Source: Streptomyces coelicoflavus
GTDB taxonomy: Bacteria > Actinomycetota > Actinomycetes > Streptomycetales > Streptomycetaceae
Direction: 5' to 3'
DNA: 64,000 nucleotides
Assembly (NCBI RefSeq): GCF_003112555.1
Contig: NZ_BEWB01000008.1
Span: 434,001 to 498,000, forward strand
Part shown: positions 1 to 7,206 of the stretch, in pieces
Position numbering within the stretch: the stretch's first letter is position 1
How the letters are laid out: each line of letters opens with the position of its first letter
The notes under the pieces: model-generated
Seen by the model: the letters and a program-made list of their open reading frames with translations, nothing else
Told to the model about the DNA's origin: nothing
Database searches by the model: none
Position numbers and translations under genes: made by a program

Positions 1-1089
1 CTGCCCGGAGACGATCGAGGCGACGACGACGCCGCCCATCATCGGCAGCATCAGCAGGCCGGACTCGGTGGCGCTGGCGCCGTCGACCATTTGCAGGAAG
101 GTCGGCAGGTAGCTGGCGGCGCCGAACAGGGCGACGCCGACGACGAGGCCGACCAGGGCGGTGACGTTGAAGACGGAGTCCCGGAACAGGCGCAGCGGGA
201 TCAGCGGTTCGGGTGCGAAGCGCTCGGCGACGACGAAGAGCAGGGTCGACCCGACCGCGCCGGCGGCGAGACCGAGGATCGTCCTCGACCCCCAGTCGTA
301 CTCGGTGCCGCCCCAGCTGGTGAGCAGCACCAGGCAGGTGGAGGCGGCGGCGAGCAGCAGGGCGCCGAGGACGTCCAGGCGCGGTTTGACCCTGGGCCTG
401 GGCAGCTTGAGGACGACGGCGACGACGGCCATGGTGACCAGGCCGAAGGGCACGTTGATGTAGAAGCACCAGCGCCAGGAGAGGTGGTCGGTGAAGTAGC
501 CGCCGAGCAACGGGCCCGCGACGGAAGCGAGTCCGAAGGCGGCGCCGATCAGGCCCATGAAGCGGCCGCGCTCGCGGGGCGGCACGATGTCCGCGATGAT
601 CGCCTGCACGCCGATCATCAGGCCGCCCGCGCCGACGCCCTGCACCGCGCGGAAGGCGATCAGCTGGTCCATGCTCTGCGCGCGTCCGGCGAGCGCGGAG
701 CCGGCGACGAAGACCAGGATGGCGAACTGGAAGACGCCCTTGCGCCCGAAGAGGTCGCCGAGCTTGCCGTAGATCGGCAGTCCGACGGTCGAGGTGAGCA
801 GGTACGCGGTGATCGCCCAGGACATCCGGTCCAGACCGTGCAGCTCGCCGACGATCTTCGGCAGCGCGGTGGCGACGATCATCTGCTCGAGGGCGGCGAG
901 CAGCAGCGCCAGCATCAGCCCGACGAAGACCAGCCGCACCCGGCGCGGGCTCAGCCCGGCGTCCGGCTCCCCACCCGGTTCGCGCCCCGGTTCCCGCTCC
1001 GGTCCGGTGGCGGGTGGTTCGGGTGGCGCCTGGGCCGCGGCGACCGGTCCGTCCTGCACCGGATCCTGCACCAGAGTGATCCCGCCCAC
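1..1089 (-). CDS. MFS drug exporter, DHA2/EmrB-QacA family (3' part outside window)
   Basis: The first 363 codons of a proton-driven multidrug exporter are present; the reading frame stays open to the window edge, so the C-terminal part is missing. A Pro/Glu-rich cytoplasmic tail of about 45 residues precedes the first membrane helix (VRLVFVGLMLALLLAALEQM). Further on are a GKLGDLFGRK loop (MFS motif A) and SWRWCFYINVPFG, a hallmark of the 14-helix DHA2 group. The GTG start at 1089 is preceded by GAGGGGAG, and an in-frame TGA lies six codons upstream, which fixes the start. The substrate cannot be told from sequence. Confidence 0.9.
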   Translation of the reverse strand, partial: MGGITLVQDPVQDGPVAAAQAPPEPPATGPEREPGREPGGEPDAGLSPRRVRLVFVGLMLALLLAALEQMIVATALPKIVGELHGLDRMSWAITAYLLTSTVGLPIYGKLGDLFGRKGVFQFAILVFVAGSALAGRAQSMDQLIAFRAVQGVGAGGLMIGVQAIIADIVPPRERGRFMGLIGAAFGLASVAGPLLGGYFTDHLSWRWCFYINVPFGLVTMAVVAVVLKLPRPRVKPRLDVLGALLLAAASTCLVLLTSWGGTEYDWGSRTILGLAAGAVGSTLLFVVAERFAPEPLIPLRLFRDSVFNVTALVGLVVGVALFGAASYLPTFLQMVDGASATESGLLMLPMMGGVVVASIVSGQ

Positions 1090-1239
1090 GTACCGCTCCC
1101 CTCGTCACACCTGCTCACATTTGCCACCTGAGGCGACAACTGCGAACAAGTGCGACGAGTTACGGAAGCACGACGGGTTCGCGCGGAGATCACTCGAACC
1201 GGTGAGGCACCCAACGGGCGCCCCACGCTTGCCGTTTGG

Positions 1240-1683
1240 CTACTTCTCGACCTCGGTGGCGAGCTTGGCGAGCATGGCGTCGTAGATCCGGGCGAGGCCC
1301 TTGGGCGCGAAGGTCTTCTCGAAGAAGCCGCCGACGCCGCCGGCGCCCTGCCAGGTGGTGACGACGACGACCCGGGCCTTGCCCTCGCCCGCCGGGGTGA
1401 CCCGCCAGGTGGTGACCATGGAGGAGTTGCGGTCCTTCTCGACCAGCTCGCCGTCGGTGGGCTCGGTGACCTCCAGCAGACAGTCGCGGACACGCTTGCT
1501 CGTGGCCTGGAGCTTCCAGTGCACGAGGGTGCCCTCGCCGTCGCCGCCCTCACGGACCTCGTACTCGCTGAAGTGCTCGGGAAGCAGCTTCTCGCGGGTG
1601 CCGCTGTAGTCGGCGAGGGTGTCGAACACCGTCTCCGCGTCCGCTGCGACGATCCGCTCCGTCGTCGCCTCGACCTGCGCCAT
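1240..1683 (-). CDS. SRPBCC (START/Bet v1-like) family protein
   Basis: A 147-residue cytoplasmic protein of the polyketide cyclase/dehydrase-like SRPBCC superfamily, which forms a single hydrophobic ligand pocket. The N-terminus (ATTERIVAADAETVFDTLAD) has the typical first strand plus helix, and the C-terminal half ends in a long helix (GLARIYDAMLAKLATEVEK). The length is normal for the family. The start codon is preceded by a clear GGAGG. It is divergent from the radical SAM gene at 1882. The ligand is unknown. Confidence 0.88.
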   Translation of the reverse strand: MAQVEATTERIVAADAETVFDTLADYSGTREKLLPEHFSEYEVREGGDGEGTLVHWKLQATSKRVRDCLLEVTEPTDGELVEKDRNSSMVTTWRVTPAGEGKARVVVVTTWQGAGGVGGFFEKTFAPKGLARIYDAMLAKLATEVEK

Positions 1684-1790
1684 CGGGTTCCTCCAGGGCC
1701 TGGTTCTCGGGTTCGGGGCAAGCCAACCACCCCACCGCGCGGCCACCAAATCGGGGGGCGTGAAGCGGCCCCGCGCGACTCGTCCGCCGG

Positions 1791-1829
1791 CTCGTCCGCA
1801 CGACTCGTCCGCACGACTCGTCCGCACGA
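1791..1829. repeat. 13-bp tandem repeat, three perfect copies
   Basis: CTCGTCCGCACGA is repeated three times without interruption, with a degenerate fourth copy just before. It ends 6 bp before the SOS-like box in the divergent promoter region. Confidence 0.85.
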
Positions 1830-1835
1830 TCAAGG

Positions 1836-1847
1836 GAACAAGTGTTC
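1836..1847. promoter_or_regulatory. putative LexA (SOS) box
   Basis: GAACAAGTGTTC matches the GAAC-N4-GTTC core of the actinobacterial/Gram-positive SOS box. It lies 34 bp upstream of the ATG of the radical SAM gene, where a repressor would block transcription. The match is seen directly; LexA control is inferred. Confidence 0.6.
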
Positions 1848-1881
1848 TATTGTGTCGGGCAGTGCTACCGAGGAGGCCGAA

Positions 1882-2928
1882 ATGCGCTGGGAGAACCTCA
1901 CGGACTCCGACCACGCCCGGGCGGCGGACACCGCGCTGTTCGGCGCGGAGGCGGTCGTCACCCGCACGTTCGACACGCCCGAGTTCAGAGGCGTCACCTT
2001 CCACGAGGTGCGGGCCCGCTCGGTCCTGAACCGGGTGCCGGGGGCCTCGCGGATGCCGTTCGAGTGGACGGTGAACCCCTACCGGGGCTGCACGCACGCG
2101 TGCGTCTACTGTTTCGCCCGCAAGACCCACAGCTACCTGGACCTCGACACGGGGCTCGGCTTCGACTCCCAGATCGTCGTCAAGGTGAACGCGCCCGAGG
2201 TGCTGCGCCGCCAGCTGGCCTCGCGCCGCTGGCAGGGCGAGCACGTGGCGATGGGCACCAACGTCGACTGCTACCAGCGCGCGGAGGGCCGCTACCGGCT
2301 GATGCCCGGCATCATCGAGGCCCTCACCGAGCGGGCGAACCCCTTCTCGATCCTGACCAAGGGCACGCTGATCCTGCGCGACCTGGACCTGCTGACCCGG
2401 GCGGCGCGGGTGACGGACGTCGGCATCTCGGTCTCGGTCGGCTTCACCGACACGGAGCTGTGGCGCACCGTGGAACCGGGCACCCCGGCCCCGGAGCGCC
2501 GCCTGGAGGTCGTCCGGGCGCTCGGCGAGCGCGGCATCGGCTGCGGGGTGCTGATGGCGCCGGTCATCCCCTTCCTCGGTGACGAGCCGGCCCAGCTGAG
2601 GGCCACGGTGCGCGCCGTCGCCGCCGCCGGCGCCACCTCGGTGACGCCCCTGGTGCTGCATCTGCGGCCGGGCGCCCGCGAGTGGTTCATGGCCTGGCTC
2701 GGACAGCACCACCCCCACCTGGTCCGCCGGTACGAGCGGCTGTACGCGGACGGCGCCTACGCCCCGAAGTGGTACCAGCGCCGGATCACGCGCCAGGTGC
2801 ACGACCTGGCCCGCGAGTACGGCATCGGCCCCACGCACGCGGGGATGCCGCGCCGGATCGCGGGGCCGGAACCCTCGCGTCCGGACGGGTGCACGGCCAC
2901 CGAGCCGGTTCAGCTCTCGCTCATCTGA
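1882..2928 (+). CDS. Rv2578c-family radical SAM protein (SplB-like)
   Basis: A 348-residue radical SAM enzyme. The cluster motif is CTHACVYC near residue 74 (CxxxCxxC), binding a [4Fe-4S] cluster that cleaves S-adenosylmethionine. It is followed by the family stretch MGTNVDCYQ and by a barrel with conserved MAPVIPFL. The family resembles spore photoproduct lyase (SplB) and mycobacterial Rv2578c; its substrate is not established. The ATG is preceded by GAGGAGG. The upstream GAAC-N4-GTTC box suggests DNA-damage induction, consistent with a repair role, but this is inference. Confidence 0.88.
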   Translation: MRWENLTDSDHARAADTALFGAEAVVTRTFDTPEFRGVTFHEVRARSVLNRVPGASRMPFEWTVNPYRGCTHACVYCFARKTHSYLDLDTGLGFDSQIVVKVNAPEVLRRQLASRRWQGEHVAMGTNVDCYQRAEGRYRLMPGIIEALTERANPFSILTKGTLILRDLDLLTRAARVTDVGISVSVGFTDTELWRTVEPGTPAPERRLEVVRALGERGIGCGVLMAPVIPFLGDEPAQLRATVRAVAAAGATSVTPLVLHLRPGAREWFMAWLGQHHPHLVRRYERLYADGAYAPKWYQRRITRQVHDLAREYGIGPTHAGMPRRIAGPEPSRPDGCTATEPVQLSLI

Positions 2929-3142
2929 GAGTCCTGACGGTCGCGGGCGGGCTCGGGCTCTGACGGTTCCGCGAGCCGGCCGGGGGTCTCCGACTCGAAG
3001 CATTGGGGGGCATCTTCCGGCCCGATTGGGTCAACTATGGACAACCCGCGTTCTTCCGAAGGCGCTTCCCGGGACGATCCGGCGAGGACCGCGACCCGCG
3101 CGGACCGCCGCCTCTCCGTCCTGGGAGTCCTGGGAGAACGCC

Positions 3143-4726
3143 ATGAGACAACGCGCAGCCGTGCTGTGCGGCGCCGCCGTCATCGCCGCCGGGACCGTCA
3201 CGGCCGTCCCCGCCCACGCGGAGACCCCGCGGCCCGCGCCGGCCGCCGCGCCCGCCGCGGACCTGCACTGGAAGAAGTGCGCCACGGAGGACTACCCGAC
3301 GCTCCAGTGCGCGTCCCTGAAGGTGCCGCTCGACCACGCGCGTCCGCACGGGAGGCAGATCACGCTGGCACTGTCCCGCGTCCCGCACACCGCCGAGAAG
3401 TACCAGGGTCCCCTGCTGGTGAACCCCGGCGGCCCCGGCGGCAGCGGGTTGTCGCTCGCCGGGTTCGTGGCCTCCTCGCTGCCCTCGAAGGTGGCCGCCC
3501 AGTACGACGTCGTCGGCTTCGACCCGCGCGGGGTGGGGAAGAGCAGCCCGGCGCTGGACTGCCTGCCGGGGCACTTCGACCCCGTGCGTCCCGACTCGCT
3601 GCCGGACACGCCGGACGTCGAGCGGGCCAACCTCACGCGCGCGAAGGCCTTCGCCGACGCATGCGGCGACAAGTACGCGGACGTGCTGCCGTACATCGAC
3701 ACGGTCAGCGCCGCGCGGGACCTGGACGCGATCCGTGCGGCGCTCGGCGCGGAGAAGCTCAACTACTTCGGCTACTCGTACGGCACCTACCTGGGCGCCG
3801 TCTACGCCAAGCTCCACCCGGACCGGGTGCGGCGGCTGGTGCTGGACTCGGTGGTCGGCCCGGACGACGTCTGGTACGACGCCAACCTCAACCAGGACCT
3901 CGCCTTCAACGACCGCCACCGGGCGTTCCTGGCCTGGATCGCCGAGCACGACGCGGCGTACGGGCTGGGCACCGACCCGGAGCGGGTCGAGACCGCGTGG
4001 TACGCCATGCGGGCGGCGCTGGCGAAGAAGCCCGCGGGAGGGAAGGTCGGCGCCTCCGAACTGGAGGACACCTACATGCCCGGCGGGTACTACAACGGCT
4101 ACTGGCCCTACCTGGCCGAGGCGTTCGCCGCGTACGCCAACGACGGGGACACCGGCCCGCTCGTCGAGGCGTACGAGAACTTCGGTGCCCAGGACGCCTC
4201 CGGGGACAACGGGTACAGCGTCTACACCGCCGTCGAGTGCCGCGACGCGAGCTGGCCGCGCGACTGGGACGACTGGCGGGACGACAGCTGGGGCCTGTAC
4301 GAGAAGGCACCCTTCATGGTCTGGAACAACGCCTGGTACAACGCACCGTGCGCCTTCTGGCCCACCGAGTCCCGGGAGCCGGTGGACGTGGCCAACGACG
4401 AGCTGCCCCCGGTACTGCTGTTCCAGGCGACCGGTGACGCGGCGACCCCCTACGAGGGCGGTGTCACCGCGCACCGCCTGCTGGGCGGCTCCCGTCTCGT
4501 GGTCGAGGAGGGCGGCGGGAACCACGGCATCACGCTGAGCGGCAACGACTGCCTGGACCAGCACCTGGCCGCCTACCTCGCCGACGGCACCGTGCCGCGC
4601 GGCGACGGCGGCGAGGCGGACGCGGTGTGCCCGGCGCTGCCGGACCCGACGCCGCTGGAGTCCAAGGCGGCCTCGACGTCCTCACGCGGTTCGACCCTGC
4701 ACGGGCTGCTCGGCTTCCGCGGCTGA
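3143..4726 (+). CDS. secreted tripeptidyl aminopeptidase-like alpha/beta hydrolase (peptidase family S33)
   Basis: A 527-residue extracellular exopeptidase related to Streptomyces Tap, which removes tripeptides from protein N-termini. It has a Sec signal peptide with a hydrophobic core around residues 5-22 and cleavage after AHA. The oxyanion region NPGGPGGSG and DPRGVGKS are present, and the nucleophile elbow is GYSYG (Ser212). The acid is expected in FQATGDAATP and the catalytic His in GGGNHG, in the C-terminal TAP-like domain. The ATG is preceded by GGGAGAA. It appears monocistronic. Confidence 0.9.
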   Translation: MRQRAAVLCGAAVIAAGTVTAVPAHAETPRPAPAAAPAADLHWKKCATEDYPTLQCASLKVPLDHARPHGRQITLALSRVPHTAEKYQGPLLVNPGGPGGSGLSLAGFVASSLPSKVAAQYDVVGFDPRGVGKSSPALDCLPGHFDPVRPDSLPDTPDVERANLTRAKAFADACGDKYADVLPYIDTVSAARDLDAIRAALGAEKLNYFGYSYGTYLGAVYAKLHPDRVRRLVLDSVVGPDDVWYDANLNQDLAFNDRHRAFLAWIAEHDAAYGLGTDPERVETAWYAMRAALAKKPAGGKVGASELEDTYMPGGYYNGYWPYLAEAFAAYANDGDTGPLVEAYENFGAQDASGDNGYSVYTAVECRDASWPRDWDDWRDDSWGLYEKAPFMVWNNAWYNAPCAFWPTESREPVDVANDELPPVLLFQATGDAATPYEGGVTAHRLLGGSRLVVEEGGGNHGITLSGNDCLDQHLAAYLADGTVPRGDGGEADAVCPALPDPTPLESKAASTSSRGSTLHGLLGFRG

Positions 4727-4768
4727 CCCCGGGGCGGCGTTGTCAGTGCCGTGGTCCACGATGGACGC

Positions 4769-5167
4769 ATGAGTGAGCTGACCAGGATCACCGCCCCCGA
4801 GGGCGTCGCCCCCGCCGCGCAGTACACCCATGTCGTCCTCGGCACCGGGCGGTTCGTGGCCGTCTCGGGGCAGCTCGCCCTGGACGAGGACGGCGAGGTG
4901 GTCGGCGAGGGCGACCCCGCGGCCCAGGCCCGCCAGGTGTTCGAGAACCTGCGCCGGTGTCTGGCCTCGGCCGGAGCGACCTTCGACGACGTGGTGAAGC
5001 TGACCTTCTTCGTCACGGACTCGGCGCACATGGGCGCGATCCGCGCGGCCCGCGCCGAGCACATACCCGACGACCGGCTGCCGGCCGCCTCGGCGGTGCA
5101 GGTGGCGGCGCTGGTGCGGCCGGAGTTCCTCATGGAGATCGAGGCCTTCGCGGTCGTGGCACCGTGA
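4769..5167 (+). CDS. RidA family protein (reactive imine/enamine deaminase-like)
   Basis: A 132-residue YjgF/YER057c/UK114-family protein. Family members hydrolyse reactive 2-aminoacrylate-type intermediates, working as trimers. The conserved stretches VAVSGQLALDEDGEVVGEGD, QARQVFENLRRCLASAGATF, and the C-terminal AALVRPEFLMEIEAFAV are present. I chose ATG 4769; an in-frame GTG at 4751 would add six residues. No ribosome binding site is visible before either. The next gene overlaps by four bases, so the pair is translationally coupled. Confidence 0.9.
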   Translation: MSELTRITAPEGVAPAAQYTHVVLGTGRFVAVSGQLALDEDGEVVGEGDPAAQARQVFENLRRCLASAGATFDDVVKLTFFVTDSAHMGAIRAARAEHIPDDRLPAASAVQVAALVRPEFLMEIEAFAVVAP

Positions 5168-5709
5168 GCCTGCCGCCGGCACGGTTGCCGGTCCGCGTGC
5201 GGGAGATGGCCCTCGCGGACTGCGGCCGCGTGTCCCGGATCCGCGTCCGGGGCTGGCAGGCCGCCTACCGGGGGCTGATGCCGCAGCCGTACCTCGACGC
5301 CATGGACGTCACCGCCGACGCCGAGCGGCGCCGCGCCCTGTTCGCGCGGACTTCGGACGGCGTGGTGCACCTGGTCGCCGAGGACGAGAGCGGCGAGGTC
5401 GTCGGCTGGGCCTGCGTCGGCCCCTACCGGGACGGCGAGGCGCGCACCGCGGACGCCGAGTTGTACGCGCTCTACGTCGACACCGGTCGGTCCGGCGCGG
5501 GCGTCGGACAGGCCCTGCTTGGGGAGTCGGTACGCCGGTGCGAGACCGCCGGGCAGGCGCGCATGCTCCTGTGGGTGCTCAAGGGCAACACCCGCGCCCG
5601 GCGCTTCTACGAGCGGGCGGGGTTCGCCCCCGACGGTGCCGAGGAGCCCTTCGTGGTGGAGGGGGTTCCGGTGCCCGAGGTGCGGTACGCGCGCCCGCTG
5701 AGCGGCTGA
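5164..5709 (+). CDS. GNAT family N-acetyltransferase
   Basis: A 181-residue cytoplasmic acetyl-CoA-dependent acyltransferase. The GNAT core is visible: ELYALYVDTGRSGAGVGQALL (motif A, acetyl-CoA pyrophosphate loop R/G-x-x-G-x-G), then LWVLKGNTRARRFYERAGF (motif B). The GTG start overlaps the TGA of the ridA-like gene (GTGA), so the two are co-translated. The substrate is unknown. Confidence 0.9.
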   Translation: MSLPPARLPVRVREMALADCGRVSRIRVRGWQAAYRGLMPQPYLDAMDVTADAERRRALFARTSDGVVHLVAEDESGEVVGWACVGPYRDGEARTADAELYALYVDTGRSGAGVGQALLGESVRRCETAGQARMLLWVLKGNTRARRFYERAGFAPDGAEEPFVVEGVPVPEVRYARPLSG

Positions 5710-5758
5710 ACGGCTGACGCCCGGTCACCGGCACGACGCCGCCCGGCCGTTCCCCGGC

Positions 5759-5823
5759 GTCCCGGCATCCTGGCGTCCCGGCATCCCGGCATCCCGGCAT
5801 CCCGGCATCCCGGCATCCCGGCA
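5759..5823. repeat. 9-bp tandem repeat (CGGCATCCC)n
   Basis: Six or so near-perfect copies of CGGCATCCC in the 486-bp gap after the GNAT gene. The rest of this gap (5710-6195) is proline/glycine-codon-like low-complexity GC sequence with no convincing gene. Confidence 0.85.
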
Positions 5824-6141
5824 CCGGCGGGGCGTTCCCCGGCGTCCTCCCCGGCACCGGTCGGCGAACCCCCGGCTTCCGCCCCGGCGCCGGTCGGACG
5901 GCTCCCCGGCACTCACCCGGGTACCGGACGGGGGCTTCCGCGGCGCTGTGCCGGGCCACCGGCCGGCCGGTGGCGTGCGACCGCTGCCCGCCCGAGCACT
6001 GGTCGCACGCCCCTCACCGCCGCGCGGCACCGGTCAGACGCTCCTCGGTGCCGCGCCGACCGGCAGACCGGCAGACCGGCGCCTCTCGACCACTGCCTCC
6101 CCCGGCACCGGTCGCGCGCCGCCCCGGCCCCATCCGTCCGC

Positions 6142-6203
6142 GCCCCGGCCCGCCCCGGCGCACCTCACCGCTGCCCCGGCCCGCCCCGGCGCACCTCACC
6201 GCT
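6142..6203. repeat. 31-bp perfect tandem duplication
   Basis: Two adjacent identical 31-bp units (6142-6172 and 6173-6203), with the first seven bases of a third unit following. The second unit contains the stop codon and last residues of the HEAT-repeat gene; the first carries an identical TGA triplet downstream. Confidence 0.9.
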
Positions 6204-6822
6204 GCCCCGGGATGCGTGCCAGCGCCCGCACCGCCGCCTCGGCCAGCGCCGGGTGGGCGAGGGCGTCGTTCAGGACGGGGGCGGCGCGGTCGTCGCCGAG
6301 GGTGCCGAGGCCCTCGACGCAGGCCAGCGCGACGCGCCGGTACGGGTCGTGCGGGCGCAGCCTCCGCCGCAGCGTGGTGATCAGCGCGGGCACCGCTTCG
6401 GGGGCCCGCAGCTCGACCAGCAGCCGCACCGGATGCAGGGCGTAGGCGACCCGCAGTTCGTTGGTGGCGAGCGCGGCCGCGGCGCGGGCCGTGCGCGGGT
6501 CGCCGAGGCGGGCCAGGGCATGGGCGGCCGAGGCGCAGCGCGGCGGATCGCGGTGGTTGAGCAGCAGCACCAGTGACTCGAAGGCCCGCCGGTCCCCCGC
6601 GACCCCCAGCCGGAAGGCGGCCAGTTCCCGCGCCCACAGCGGGTGTCCCGGTTCGGTGAGCACCGCGGCCAGCTCGTCGTGGTCCCCGGTCGCCACGAGA
6701 CGGTCGTACGCCGCCGGGGCGCCCGGAGTGCCCGTCGCCGACCCCGACGCCGACCCCGTCGGCCCCGGCGCCGCCGACTCGGCCCGTAAGCGCTCGGTGA
6801 GCACCCGCAACTCTTCGTCCAT
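6196..6822 (-). CDS. HEAT-repeat domain protein
   Basis: A 208-residue alpha-solenoid protein. After a Ser/Gly/Ala linker (about residues 17-35) it shows repeated paired helices: ELAAFRLGVAGDRRAFESLV, CASAAHALARLGDPRTARA, ALITTLRRRLRPHDPYRRVA, and LNDALAHPALAEAAVRALAR. Such repeats mediate protein binding; no catalytic site is visible. The ATG is preceded by only a weak ribosome site. It is divergent from the 3-hydroxyacyl-CoA dehydrogenase gene. The stop codon lies inside the 31-bp tandem duplication. Confidence 0.85.
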   Translation of the reverse strand: MDEELRVLTERLRAESAAPGPTGSASGSATGTPGAPAAYDRLVATGDHDELAAVLTEPGHPLWARELAAFRLGVAGDRRAFESLVLLLNHRDPPRCASAAHALARLGDPRTARAAAALATNELRVAYALHPVRLLVELRAPEAVPALITTLRRRLRPHDPYRRVALACVEGLGTLGDDRAAPVLNDALAHPALAEAAVRALARIPGQR

Positions 6823-6891
6823 GACACCGAGGTTAGGCGCGTCACCCCACCCGTGGGACGTACATCACGAACACCGGGGGCTGGCGCGCTC

Positions 6892-6908
6892 GTTACCCGC
6901 GGGTTAAC
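6892..6908. promoter_or_regulatory. near-palindromic operator candidate
   Basis: GTTACCCGCGGGTTAAC is a near-perfect dyad in the 384-bp divergent region between the HEAT gene and the 3-hydroxyacyl-CoA dehydrogenase gene. The bound protein is unknown; the nearby TetR regulator is a candidate. Confidence 0.4.
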
Positions 6909-6986
6909 CTCAGACGAGCGGGTCATCCACTCGCAGCAACTCCTCACGGTGGTCTGGTGACGCAACCACCGGGAGAGCAGTCGGTC

Positions 6987-7003
6987 CGGTACCTCGGGTA
7001 CCG
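6987..7003. promoter_or_regulatory. perfect inverted repeat, operator candidate
   Basis: CGGTACC-TCG-GGTACCG is a perfect 7-bp dyad about 200 bp upstream of the dehydrogenase start. It does not resemble a terminator because the arms are short and no T-run follows. Confidence 0.4.
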
Positions 7004-7206
7004 CATCAGGACTCGGCCTCGGGACAGGGCCGGTCACAGGCCGCCGGGCGGGCGTGTGCACGCCCTCCGCGACGGCACCGGGCGTGTGCGCCGTTCGAGC
7101 CCGGCAACACCCGCACTCCTTTCCTTCCTTTCTCACGCCCCCGGTGTGCCACGACGGCCCACCCGGGCGTGCTCCCGTCGTCACCCCTCATTCCTGGAGT
7201 CCCGCG

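Noticed and set aside
91..1131. Plus-strand 346-codon frame rich in Gly, Asp, Gln and Arg
   Set aside because: It is antisense to the MFS exporter, whose minus-strand frame shows clear family motifs and a ribosome site.
5759..5823. CRISPR array
   Set aside because: The 9-bp units are directly adjacent without spacers; this is a simple tandem repeat.
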